A DNA stretch of 5,265 nt, taken from positions 1 to 5,265 of the forward strand of contig JAFGQA010000212.1 in the NCBI GenBank assembly GCA_016935885.1, read 5' to 3'. A program made the position numbers and the translations under genes. The notes below the pieces were generated by a model. It was not told the origin of the DNA, made no database searches, and was given only the letters and a program-made list of their open reading frames with translations. Below, in pieces: positions 1-5,265 of this stretch. Within the stretch, counting starts at the first letter, position 1; the number at the start of each line of letters is the position of its first letter. This DNA is from Phycisphaerae bacterium (lineage in GTDB: Bacteria; Planctomycetota; Phycisphaerae; UBA1845; UTPLA1).

Positions 1-2
1 AA

Positions 3-938
3 AGCAAAAACAGGAGGAAGGCACCCGCCGCGGCGGGCAGGCTCCGGGACGGAGGGACGAAGGCACGCAGGCACGAAGGGGAGGACGTCGGCAGCGGCCG
101 GCGACGACTGCTTGAGACGCTGGCGGGGACCGCGCTGCGCTGGTTCGTGCATGGGGAATCGTTCCCGGAGCCCCTGGCGATGGTGGACTTGTCGGCGGCC
201 GGGGACAACTCCACGCCCGGCGTGGAGGAGTTTCTGTACTACCTGACGGACGCGCAGGGCAGCGTGGGCGCGCTGACCAACGCCATTGGGCAGGTCGTCG
301 AACGGTACTTCTACACGCCGTATGGTGAAACCACCATCACCGCCGCCGACGGCACGACGCCGCGCACGGAGAGCCTCTACGGCAACCCGTTCGCCTACAC
401 GGCCCATCGCTACGAACCCCAAACCGGCCTCTACCACTTCTGGGCGCGCGCCTACTCGCCGACGCTGGGGCGGTTCTTGCAGGAGGACATGCAGGGTCCC
501 TTGGCAGTTGTCGATGTTCTCTTTCGCAGCAACGGACACCATCCGCTCATCATGTCACCTTTTGCAGGCGCGAGCCCCGAGTACCGAGACACGTTGAATC
601 TCTTCCTTTACGCGCTAGCCAGCCCTGCAGTCCACCAAGACCCCTTCGGTCTCTCGGTGGCGCTCTGGGTTGCGGAGAAATTTCTCGACGCCACGGGCGG
701 AGACGATTCGTGGCTGGATGACCAGGAATTTGTGCAGAAGCTTTCCATGGGATTCGGCATCGCCGGGGTTGCTGCACTGGGCGGAGCATTCATCATTGCG
801 GCTGCTCCTGCTATTGTGACTGCTGCACAGTCGTTGCAGATGGCCATCGCCACAGCAAGTGGCGGGGGAGGAGCAGCGTTGCTTTCGAGGTGGCCTGGGC
901 CGGCTGGAGGGCGCCAGATTGCTTCGAGCTTCTTATAG
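3..938 (+). CDS. RHS repeat-associated core protein, C-terminal part; 5' end runs off the window and 3' end is truncated by a mobile-element junction
   Basis: This is the C-terminal core of an RHS/YD-repeat protein, a large surface or secreted beta-cage protein that usually carries a variable toxin or effector tip. The frame is open from base 3; the first internal start is GTG 147. RHS-like sequence begins before that GTG, around 108 (LLETLAGTALRWFVHGE), so the real start lies upstream or has been lost. Counting from GTG 147, visible landmarks are YYLTDAQGSVGALTN (31-45), VVERYFYTPYGE (50-61), NPFAYTAHRYEPQTGLYHFW (80-99), SPTLGRFLQED (104-114) and the terminal HQDPFGL (163-169). Between RFLQED and LNLFLYA lies an atypical insertion of about 35 residues (115-149). 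After DPFGL comes a variable tip with a hydrophobic, possibly membrane-spanning stretch (about 203-229). From about residue 257 the frame reads antisense through an IS66-like transposase fragment and stops at 938, so the natural tip is probably lost. RHS identity is clear; the function of the tip is unknown and the gene may be dead. Confidence 0.8.
   Translation, partial: SKNRRKAPAAAGRLRDGGTKARRHEGEDVGSGRRRLLETLAGTALRWFVHGESFPEPLAMVDLSAAGDNSTPGVEEFLYYLTDAQGSVGALTNAIGQVVERYFYTPYGETTITAADGTTPRTESLYGNPFAYTAHRYEPQTGLYHFWARAYSPTLGRFLQEDMQGPLAVVDVLFRSNGHHPLIMSPFAGASPEYRDTLNLFLYALASPAVHQDPFGLSVALWVAEKFLDATGGDDSWLDDQEFVQKLSMGFGIAGVAALGGAFIIAAAPAIVTAAQSLQMAIATASGGGGAALLSRWPGPAGGRQIASSFL
24..37. repeat. 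Perfect 14-bp GC palindrome
   Basis: CCCGCCGCGGCGGG is its own reverse complement with no spacer. It sits 8 bp before the octamer tandem repeat and upstream of recognisable RHS homology, inside an open frame. In such GC-rich sequence a short palindrome can arise by chance. Its closeness to the tandem repeat makes it worth recording as part of a possible composite repeat unit. Confidence 0.4.
46..85. repeat. 8-bp tandem repeat, about five degenerate copies
   Basis: Reading in eights from 46 gives GGGACGGA, GGGACGAA, GGCACGCA, GGCACGAA and a decayed GGGGAGGA (consensus GGSACGRA). The period is 8, not a multiple of 3, so copy-number change would shift the RHS reading frame that crosses it. The encoded residues are low-complexity, rich in Gly, Arg and Lys, and do not look like RHS core. 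This suggests repeat DNA inserted into, or flanking, a broken RHS gene. Confidence 0.65.
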
Positions 939-1030
939 TCCTCTGGCTCCATGACGGCTTTGACGCGTTCCAGAAGCGCTTGCACTTCGTCCATGTTCAG
1001 ATCGATCCGTTGGATGGGTGCTGTCTTCAT
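917..1030 (-). pseudogene. IS66-type transposase, N-terminal fragment of about 38 codons
   Basis: From ATG at 1030 the minus strand reads MKTAPIQRIDLN, then DEVQALLERVKAVM and EPEDYKKLEAI. This matches the pattern I know for the extreme N-terminus of IS66-family transposases (an I-D-hydrophobic-N start, a LLERVK helix and an EEDYxxLKA-like segment, before the leucine zipper and zinc finger). Similarity stops at about 917, where the frame enters sequence antisense to the RHS gene (WRPPAGPGHLES onward). The zipper, zinc-finger and DDE catalytic regions are absent, so it cannot be an active transposase. The ATG overlaps the stop of the DUF4338 gene as ATGA, indicating that the two were translationally coupled. 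The frame also has an earlier GTG at 1042, but the ATG fits the family start better. The call rests on a short stretch recalled by pattern, so it is moderately sure. Confidence 0.65.
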
Positions 1031-1503
1031 GCGATGTTGCACAGCCGTTCTCGAAAACGCTTCGAGAGTGGATAACCCAGTACCTCTTTGATGGACCGGT
1101 TGGGCCGGTGGGTTCGGTCGTCCTTCCCCCGGCCCGTGGTGCGTCCCAGGACCATCCAGTTGGCCGCCCGGTAACAGGTGCCCCGGAAACGCTCAGGATC
1201 GACGAAGGTCTCCAGGAAGTAGACCGGATGTCCGTAGATCCGTTCCCAATCCGGCGCCAGCATCCGGGCCATGCGACCCAGAAGGTAGGAGGCCAGATGG
1301 GGAACGGACACCCACGGCAGGATCAGGAAGCGGAGGTTGTAGGCGATCAGGTGAATGTTCTTTCGACGGACCTCGGCCGACCAACCGATAAAGCGGTCCC
1401 GGCAGCCGATGTGCCGCGGCGCCGAGGACCACGCCAGGCACGCCACCGGAACACCCTTGGCCGAGACCAGATACGCCCGTGGCCCTTGTGTGTTCTGCGC
1501 CAA
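1027..1503 (-). CDS. DUF4338 (DruA-like) protein lacking its N-terminal part
   Basis: This encodes the C-terminal ~150 residues of a DUF4338 protein, the family that includes DruA of the Druantia anti-phage systems and many transposon-linked homologues. Counting from TTG 1503, the family landmarks are YLVSAKGVPVACLAWSSAPR (11-30), CRDRFIGWSAEVRRKN (34-49), NLRFLILPWVSVPHLAS (56-72), DWERIYGHPVYFLETF (85-100), FRGTCYRAANW (106-116) and GRTTGRGKDD (120-129). Family members I recall carry roughly 100 or more further residues before the first landmark. Here an in-frame TGA at 1530-1528 cuts the frame, and I could not find the missing part in any frame upstream, so this looks like a 5' truncation. 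TTG 1503 is only the first available start and lies inside a palindrome. The 3' end overlaps the IS66-like start by ATGA. That arrangement, with no Druantia helicase nearby, points to a transposon accessory gene rather than a defence locus. The product is probably non-functional. Confidence 0.75.
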   Translation of the reverse strand: MAQNTQGPRAYLVSAKGVPVACLAWSSAPRHIGCRDRFIGWSAEVRRKNIHLIAYNLRFLILPWVSVPHLASYLLGRMARMLAPDWERIYGHPVYFLETFVDPERFRGTCYRAANWMVLGRTTGRGKDDRTHRPNRSIKEVLGYPLSKRFRERLCNIA

Positions 1504-1517
1504 CGCTCGAAGCGTTG
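1501..1517. repeat. 17-bp perfect inverted repeat (7-bp arms, 3-nt loop) at the DUF4338 truncation
   Basis: CAACGCT-CGA-AGCGTTG forms a perfect 7-bp stem with a 3-nt loop. It covers the only available start codon of the truncated DUF4338 frame and lies about 25 bp from where family similarity ceases. It could be a transposon end, a recombination scar or chance. Confidence 0.4.
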
Positions 1518-1882
1518 CCGACCCGCCTCAAAACAGGCGCGACTCACCGCAGACTTCTTGGATCTCATCAGCCGTCCTCCGGACCACCATCGGTCCACGG
1601 CTGACGATTCCCGCGCCGTCAAATCGGGCCATGCACGCTCACCGGAAGGACACAATCGATCGTCTTCCGGTAGGCGAATTCGGTTCCGATCTTCCATCTT
1701 GCGTACAAGTCGATTTGCCGCCGCCCGCAGTGCGCGCCGAATGGGCGTTTTTGACCCCATGACATGGGGTGGCACGTGTCAACGCAGCTTCACGGGGCAC
1801 AAGTCGTGCATTCGGTCTGTCCGAACCCGCGCCGCGCCTCGTTTCACCTTCGAAAACCCGTCCGCCTTCGCTTAATTTAGGG
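1504..1882. other. Stretch of about 380 bp with no recognised gene
   Basis: All frames here either lack family resemblance or are broken by stops. On the minus strand a short frame (1632 to 1528) reads MARFDGAGIVSRGP, then MVVRRTADEIQEV, and ends at TGA 1530-1528; I do not recognise it. A 142-codon minus frame starting at 1775 is Arg-rich and runs through the DUF4338 gene in the wrong frame, so I treat it as a shadow. The stretch follows the MBOAT stop, and I see no convincing rho-independent terminator (no GC stem followed by a T run on the minus strand). Confidence 0.5.
1754..1770. repeat. 17-bp perfect inverted repeat (8-bp arms, 1-nt spacer)
   Basis: ACCCCATG-A-CATGGGGT is a perfect dyad with 8-bp arms and a single central base. 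It lies about 113 bp past the MBOAT stop, in a stretch with no recognised gene. The tight dyad could be a dimeric-regulator operator or a mobile-element end. It is too compact to form a normal hairpin terminator, because a 1-nt loop would open several base pairs. Confidence 0.45.
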
Positions 1883-3361
1883 CTAGAATTGGAAGTAGAT
1901 GAAGTCGGACCGGCTCGTGGGCCAGAGTACGAACAGCGCGAAGAAAACCATGAAGTAGACAGCGATTCGCTTCGCTCCACGCAACGCGTCGAGCCTGGCG
2001 GCGAGCGTACCCGCGCGATACGACCAGAAGTGGAAGATCACGAATACGCCCATGATTCCCACAGCCAGGAAGGGGTTGACGTTTCCAAGCCCCAGGGAGG
2101 CGATATTGAAGTCGAAATCGAACAAGACGTACTTCTTCACGCAGTACACGAGATCGGAAGAGCCGTGTACACGGAACAGTAGCCATCCGAGAAAGACGAG
2201 GTACTGACAGATCAGCCAGCGGATCAGGCTGTGAAGGCGCTGCGATGCTCGCGATGGCTCCTTGCCTTTCTCTGGTGAAGACGCTCCGGTGACGCCTTTG
2301 CTCCGGCCTTTCCCGAGCCCCATGGCTCGCTCCAAAGCGAGCCAGCCACCTTGATACAGGCCCCAGAACACGAAGTTCCAGCCGGCTCCGTGCCAGAGTC
2401 CGCCGAGGCCCATCGTGAGCAGCAGATTGCGGTATGTACTGGCTGTGCCGTGTCGGTTGCCGCCCAGCGGGATGTAGAGGTAGTCTCTTAGCCACGTTGA
2501 CAGCGAGATGTGCCAGCGCCGCCAGAAATCCGTAATGCTGCGGGCAGCGTATGGGAAGTTGAAGTTGATGGGAATGTTGAACCCCAGCATCCGGCCCGTG
2601 CCACGGGCCATATCCGTGTAGCCCGAGAAGTCGCAGTAGATCTGAATACCGAATGCGAGGGTGCCCAGCCATATCGCCGGACTGGGTAGCCCTTGGGACG
2701 CCTCGAAAACCCCGTTCGCCAGCGGGGCTACTTGATCTGCGATGAGCACCTTCTTCACCAGGCCGGTCAAGAACAAGTGACAGCCGCTGCGCAGGTTCTC
2801 GCGCTGCAGCGTGGTGAGCGAGTGCAGTTGCGGCAAAAACTCCGTACTGCGCAGAATGGGGCCTGCAACGAGCTGGGGGAAGAAAGCGACATACAGGGCG
2901 AAACGCACGAACGATCTTTCGGGCTGGATCTGACCTCGAAAGACGTCGATCGTGTAGCTCATCGACTGGAACGTGAAGAAGGAAATACCCACGGGCAGCG
3001 TCAGGGCGATGACGGGCAATGCTGCGTCCACACCGAGCCATTGAAGCAGTTGGTTGACTGACTCCGTGAAGAAGCCGCAGTATTTGAAGACCGCCAGAAT
3101 GCCCAGGTTGGTCACGAGGCTCATTATCAGCCACGCTACACGCGCCCGATGAGTCCTAGATCGCCCTATGCCCAGCCCCGCGATGTAATCGTTCAGCGTT
3201 GAGTAGATGATCAGCAGAATAAAAGCCGGGTTCCACGACATGTAGAAGATGTAGCTGGCCAACAACAGCATGACCATCTGCAGCATGTGCGTGCGCACCA
3301 GCACCACCGCACATGTGACGGCCAGCATAAGGATCAAGAACTCCGGTGTCTGGAACAGCAT
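1883..3361 (-). CDS. MBOAT family membrane-bound O-acyltransferase (AlgI-like)
   Basis: This is a 492-residue polytopic membrane protein of the MBOAT family, full length for AlgI-type members. Such proteins take an acyl group from a cytoplasmic donor and pass it across the membrane for O-acylation of an extracellular polysaccharide. Signatures in order are YIFYMSWNP (37-45), PVGISFFTFQSMSYTIDV (123-140), FFPQLVAGPI (160-169), YCDFSGYTDMA (242-252), the cytoplasmic block FWRRWHISLSTWLRDYLYIP (279-298) followed by LGG, and LGGLWHGAGWNFVFWG (319-334). His324 in LWHGAGW matches the essential MBOAT histidine (the equivalent of His322 in Pseudomonas AlgI). The tail SDFIYFQF is also typical. A hydrophilic Lys/Ser-rich loop (347-376) probably faces the cytoplasm. 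The start is ATG 3361, 12 nt after the stop of the SGNH gene, with only a weak GGA as ribosome-binding site, so reinitiation from the upstream gene is likely. The substrate is not evident; alginate itself is not implied. Confidence 0.95.
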   Translation of the reverse strand: MLFQTPEFLILMLAVTCAVVLVRTHMLQMVMLLLASYIFYMSWNPAFILLIIYSTLNDYIAGLGIGRSRTHRARVAWLIMSLVTNLGILAVFKYCGFFTESVNQLLQWLGVDAALPVIALTLPVGISFFTFQSMSYTIDVFRGQIQPERSFVRFALYVAFFPQLVAGPILRSTEFLPQLHSLTTLQRENLRSGCHLFLTGLVKKVLIADQVAPLANGVFEASQGLPSPAIWLGTLAFGIQIYCDFSGYTDMARGTGRMLGFNIPINFNFPYAARSITDFWRRWHISLSTWLRDYLYIPLGGNRHGTASTYRNLLLTMGLGGLWHGAGWNFVFWGLYQGGWLALERAMGLGKGRSKGVTGASSPEKGKEPSRASQRLHSLIRWLICQYLVFLGWLLFRVHGSSDLVYCVKKYVLFDFDFNIASLGLGNVNPFLAVGIMGVFVIFHFWSYRAGTLAARLDALRGAKRIAVYFMVFFALFVLWPTSRSDFIYFQF

Positions 3362-3373
3362 TTCAGAATCCGC

Positions 3374-4432
3374 TCAGGGATGCCGGGAGTTCTCCACAAT
3401 CACTTGGGCTAACGCTTTGGACCAGGCTTGTCGACCAGTCTCACAGGGATGTCCCGGGTCAGAGAAATGCTCCGCAATCAGCAGTGCGGAGTGGTTCACA
3501 AAGACGGCACCCTTGTCGCGGGCCGTCCCCTCCAGCGCCGCCGTGGCACGGCTGAGTAAGGCCCCCTCCAACGACGACGTCAACTCGGGATGTATGGGCG
3601 TCAGGACCACCAGAACGTCACTGCCGCTCTTGCGAAGGTATTCGATCGTGGCTCCGAAAACCTCCATCATCTCGGGAAGGTCCTCTCCCCTGCGGACAGC
3701 AAGGACGTTGCGCAACCTTTCAATGCCGCGTTCCATGGCCTCCGCCGAGACCGTCTTGCGGCGGATCCACGGAGCCTTGTAGTTGGTGGTGTATCCTTCA
3801 TAACGCAAGTCGGCGCGGGTGACTTCCCGCAAGTAGGCATCGAACGCCCCTGGCGGCAGCGAACGAAAGGCCAGTAGTTGCTCCGCCCGTGAGGCCAGCA
3901 GCGTCTCCCATTCGTGGTCGCTGAACAGGGAGCGGAAATAGCCGTGCTCGGACGGAGGAATGAAATCCCACCAGCCGGCCACCGACAGACGCGCGTCCGG
4001 AATCGGGTTGGGCAGCGGCGTGACCACAGAACCGACGTCGGCGCCGATCACGACCATCGACGGATGGACGCGCGCGAGGGAGGGGAGCATCAGCAGGAAT
4101 TCACGCGGCGTGGCACCGGTCCAGGCCAGGTTATAACTCTGCCGCCCATCGGGCAGGAACCGGTCAATGACGGTGCAATCCACGCCCTCCAGAACGACGC
4201 TCGAGCCGAGCACGTAGACGTCCCTGGTTTCCTTCTTCTCGGACCGCTGGTCGAGCGCACTCTTGATCGAAACGATACGATCCAATCCTTGTGGCATGAT
4301 TCGCCAGCACGCCACAACCACGTACGCCGCGGCGAGGTACGCGGCGAAGGCCAAGGCGGCCACCAGCAGGAAGGGAGTGGCCGCACCCAAAGCCGCAGCA
4401 TTGCCTCCCCGGCTCGTCCATTCTCCGGTCAC
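3374..4432 (-). CDS. Membrane-anchored SGNH/GDSL-like protein, probable acyltransferase partner of the MBOAT protein
   Basis: The product (352 aa from GTG 4432) has a hydrophobic N-terminal anchor (about 20-42) and an extracytoplasmic domain with SGNH features. YVLGSSVVLEG (73-83) places a candidate nucleophile at Ser78, in the GxS position of GDSL proteins. SYNLAWTGATPRE (99-111) supplies the next block. FSDPGHP (323-329) carries an Asp-x-x-His pair, Asp325 and His328, that would complete the catalytic triad. Length and layout resemble AlgJ/AlgX- or DltD-like partners that act outside the membrane beside an MBOAT protein. The MBOAT gene follows after 12 nt on the same strand, so the two almost certainly form one transcript. 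Start choice: an in-frame TGA at 4456-4454 limits the start; TTG 4438 lies only 2 nt from the GAGG motif, whereas GTG 4432 has an 8-nt spacing. The SGNH fold is inferred from motifs and context, as overall similarity to a named family is low by eye. Confidence 0.85.
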   Translation of the reverse strand: MTGEWTSRGGNAAALGAATPFLLVAALAFAAYLAAAYVVVACWRIMPQGLDRIVSIKSALDQRSEKKETRDVYVLGSSVVLEGVDCTVIDRFLPDGRQSYNLAWTGATPREFLLMLPSLARVHPSMVVIGADVGSVVTPLPNPIPDARLSVAGWWDFIPPSEHGYFRSLFSDHEWETLLASRAEQLLAFRSLPPGAFDAYLREVTRADLRYEGYTTNYKAPWIRRKTVSAEAMERGIERLRNVLAVRRGEDLPEMMEVFGATIEYLRKSGSDVLVVLTPIHPELTSSLEGALLSRATAALEGTARDKGAVFVNHSALLIAEHFSDPGHPCETGRQAWSKALAQVIVENSRHP

Positions 4433-4434
4433 AT

Positions 4435-4803
4435 TCAATACCTCGTTCGACCATCAGCGACGACGGCACGGGATAGTCCGTACCGCGGAAACCAACTGAA
4501 GCCGTACCCTGTGTTAAGACGACCCGAGGATCGCTGCTCATGTCGCGGGATAGTGCGATTGGTATCGTCAGGCGCCCCGTCAAGCTTGACAACCGAATAC
4601 GCGGATGTTGTCTTCCCAGTGGCGTTGCGTCCAGCGATCCGATCCAGATCGCCAGGGCAAATCCCTATGGAGAGCCACGCAAGAAGATCCTTCATATGGA
4701 CGCCGACAAGCTGTGGCTGCGGGACCGGGTCCATGCAGAAAGAATCCGGCACGTCGAATGTGCCGACAGCTTTGATGCCCACGTAGCAGGATGGCGAAGA
4801 CAA
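4435..4803 (-). CDS. Doubtful 122-codon ORF just upstream of the SGNH gene
   Basis: A minus-strand frame from TTG 4803 to TGA 4435 ends within 2 nt of the preferred SGNH start (or overlaps the alternative TTG start as TTGA). That spacing is what an operon member would show. A purine-rich GAGGGGG lies about 10 nt before the TTG. The protein matches no family I know. It contains GRNATGKTT (about 58-66), which fits the Walker A pattern GxxxxGKT and is preceded by LSIGICPGDLDRIA, loosely like an ABC ATPase. However, the Q-loop, signature motif and Walker B are all absent, and the frame is not clearly better than its overlapping competitors. It may be a decayed gene fragment or non-coding leader sequence. 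I lean towards not real. Confidence 0.22.
   Translation of the reverse strand: MSSPSCYVGIKAVGTFDVPDSFCMDPVPQPQLVGVHMKDLLAWLSIGICPGDLDRIAGRNATGKTTSAYSVVKLDGAPDDTNRTIPRHEQRSSGRLNTGYGFSWFPRYGLSRAVVADGRTRY
4441..4444 (-). promoter_or_regulatory. Ribosome binding site deciding the SGNH gene start
   Basis: The minus strand reads GAACGAGG followed by TATTGAAT and GTG. GAGG with an 8-nt spacer supports GTG 4432. The TTG at 4438 would have a 2-nt spacer, and the out-of-frame ATG at 4434 meets a stop immediately (ATGTGA). Confidence 0.5.
4579..4590. repeat. 12-bp perfect palindrome upstream of the acylation cassette
   Basis: GTCAAGCTTGAC is a perfect palindrome about 150 bp upstream of the SGNH start. 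Its position would suit an operator for the minus-strand operon. I could not assign -35 and -10 boxes convincingly around it, and the site also lies inside the doubtful small ORF. Confidence 0.3.
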
Positions 4804-5204
4804 CTTGATGTGTCCCCCTCAATACTGGGAATTCGGTTGCAGATAAGGCAGCAGATGGTCGATTACCATTTGCAGACGGCCCATCCGGAACTATGGGTTC
4901 GCCCTCCCCGATGCGTGGGTCAAGATCACGAACCACATCTGTTCCGCGGACGCCATACGACAGGCCGGAAACCCTGGCTGGCCGGGTGACTACGTATTCC
5001 TCCTCCGGCGTCATCGCCTGCGGGGTGAGATGCCTGCAATGCAACCCCGGCAGTGAATTACAATGGTTGCCCACAGCAAACCAACGCCACACTGGGACGG
5101 TAGTGTAGCGTGTTCGGGACGTGGGGTCAAGCCGATGGGGCGGGTAAAGCGAGAGACAAAGGGGTCATCCATTAGCCCCATAGGCGCTAACCGAAGACCC
5201 ATAG
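4804..5204. other. Stretch of about 400 bp with no recognised gene
   Basis: Both strands carry medium-length open frames (for example minus 5092-4580 and plus 4540-4989). They overlap each other, show no family signatures and have no convincing ribosome-binding sites, so I regard them as chance. Near the right end two copies of GGGGTCA (5123-5129 and 5161-5167) lie in a G-rich segment. I see no tRNA, terminator or CRISPR-like structure here. Confidence 0.4.
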
Positions 5205-5265
5205 TCTGAGGAGTTCGCGCAGGCGAACGGCCTGGAGCGGGCGAGCGCGGCGACGGTCGTGGAGG
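5205..5265 (+). other. Possible coding sequence cut by the right edge
   Basis: After the stop TAG at 5202-5204 the plus frame reads SEEFAQANGLERASAATVVE to the window end. GC-rich third positions and a balanced residue mix look protein-like and unlike the preceding 400 bp. There is no start codon in the visible part and it is too short to name, so it may be the broken 5' end of a gene continuing to the right. Confidence 0.2.

Larger units (their letters stand above)
917..1503 (-). mobile_element. Remnant of an IS66-like element carrying a DUF4338 gene
   Basis: The DUF4338 gene and the transposase fragment lie head to tail on the minus strand with a 4-nt stop/start overlap, so they belong to one unit. 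The right-hand gene lacks its 5' part (boundary about 1475-1503). The left-hand gene stops at about 917 inside the RHS sequence. I found no terminal inverted repeats typical of IS66 and no target-site duplication, which fits an internal deletion product rather than a fresh insertion. Confidence 0.55.

Noticed and set aside
1027..1503. Druantia anti-phage defence system
   Set aside because: Only a truncated DruA-like domain is present, with no Druantia helicase or other components. The coupling to an IS66-type gene points to a transposon.
1754..1770. Rho-independent terminator for the MBOAT operon
   Set aside because: The 1-nt spacer cannot form a normal loop. The T run that would be needed on the minus strand is absent, and the site is over 110 bp past the stop.
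1751..1782. Minus-strand promoter with TTGACA as -35
   Set aside because: TTGACA is present at 1782-1777, but the hexamer 17 bp further on is TGGGGT, a poor -10 box.
1018..1875. 285-codon plus-strand ORF across the DUF4338 region
   Set aside because: It is antisense to a clearly recognised protein frame, Arg/Ser-rich and without motifs.
1872..3134. 420-codon minus-strand ORF inside the MBOAT gene
   Set aside because: It is a shadow frame: Arg/His/Pro-rich with no family motifs, whereas the overlapping frame carries every MBOAT signature.
3914..4786. 290-codon plus-strand ORF opposite the SGNH gene
   Set aside because: It has low-complexity composition and lies antisense to the SGNH gene, which has a membrane anchor and catalytic motifs.
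4580..5092. 170-codon minus-strand ORF
   Set aside because: It overlaps another doubtful ORF in a different frame, has no recognisable domain and shows no reliable start signal.
1..5265. CRISPR array, tRNA or rRNA genes
   Set aside because: No direct repeats with regular spacers, no cloverleaf-like segments and no conserved rRNA stretches were seen. The only tandem repeat is the 8-bp array at 46-85.

Overview
The window looks like accessory DNA from a moderately GC-rich bacterium. It holds one intact two-gene cell-surface acylation cassette and, to its left, a stack of mobile-element and RHS debris. A planctomycete or related PVC-type source is my best guess. It rests on the style of the RHS core (a FPEPLAMVD lead-in and a DPFGL ending), the GC-rich octamer tandem repeat and the IS66/DUF4338 remnant. 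No ribosomal or housekeeping marker is present, so this is an inference from style only.

Layout from left to right. Positions 1-938 (+) carry the C-terminal part of an RHS/YD-repeat protein whose frame is open to the window edge. A perfect GC palindrome (24-37) and about five copies of an 8-bp repeat (46-85) lie just upstream of the recognisable RHS homology. The RHS frame runs into a minus-strand mobile-element remnant at about 914-919 and stops seven codons later. That remnant (about 917-1503, minus) has two overlapping pieces: a DUF4338 (DruA-like) protein missing its N-terminal part, and the first ~38 codons of an IS66-type transposase. They are joined by an ATGA stop/start overlap. Positions 1504-1882 hold no gene I recognise, but contain two 17-bp inverted repeats (1501-1517 and 1754-1770).

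The main functional unit is on the minus strand, from about 4432 down to 1883. First comes a membrane-anchored SGNH/GDSL-like protein (4432-3374), then 12 nt later a full-length MBOAT O-acyltransferase of the AlgI type (3361-1883). In characterised systems such as AlgI with AlgJ/AlgX, the MBOAT protein moves acyl groups across the membrane and the SGNH partner transfers them to a polysaccharide. The same division of labour is the natural reading here. The substrate cannot be told from the sequence.

Upstream of the cassette, 4440-5265 has no gene I recognise. A 122-codon minus-strand ORF (4803-4435) ends within a few bases of the SGNH start and contains a chance-or-real Walker A-like string. 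The right edge (5205-5265) looks coding-like but is too short to name.
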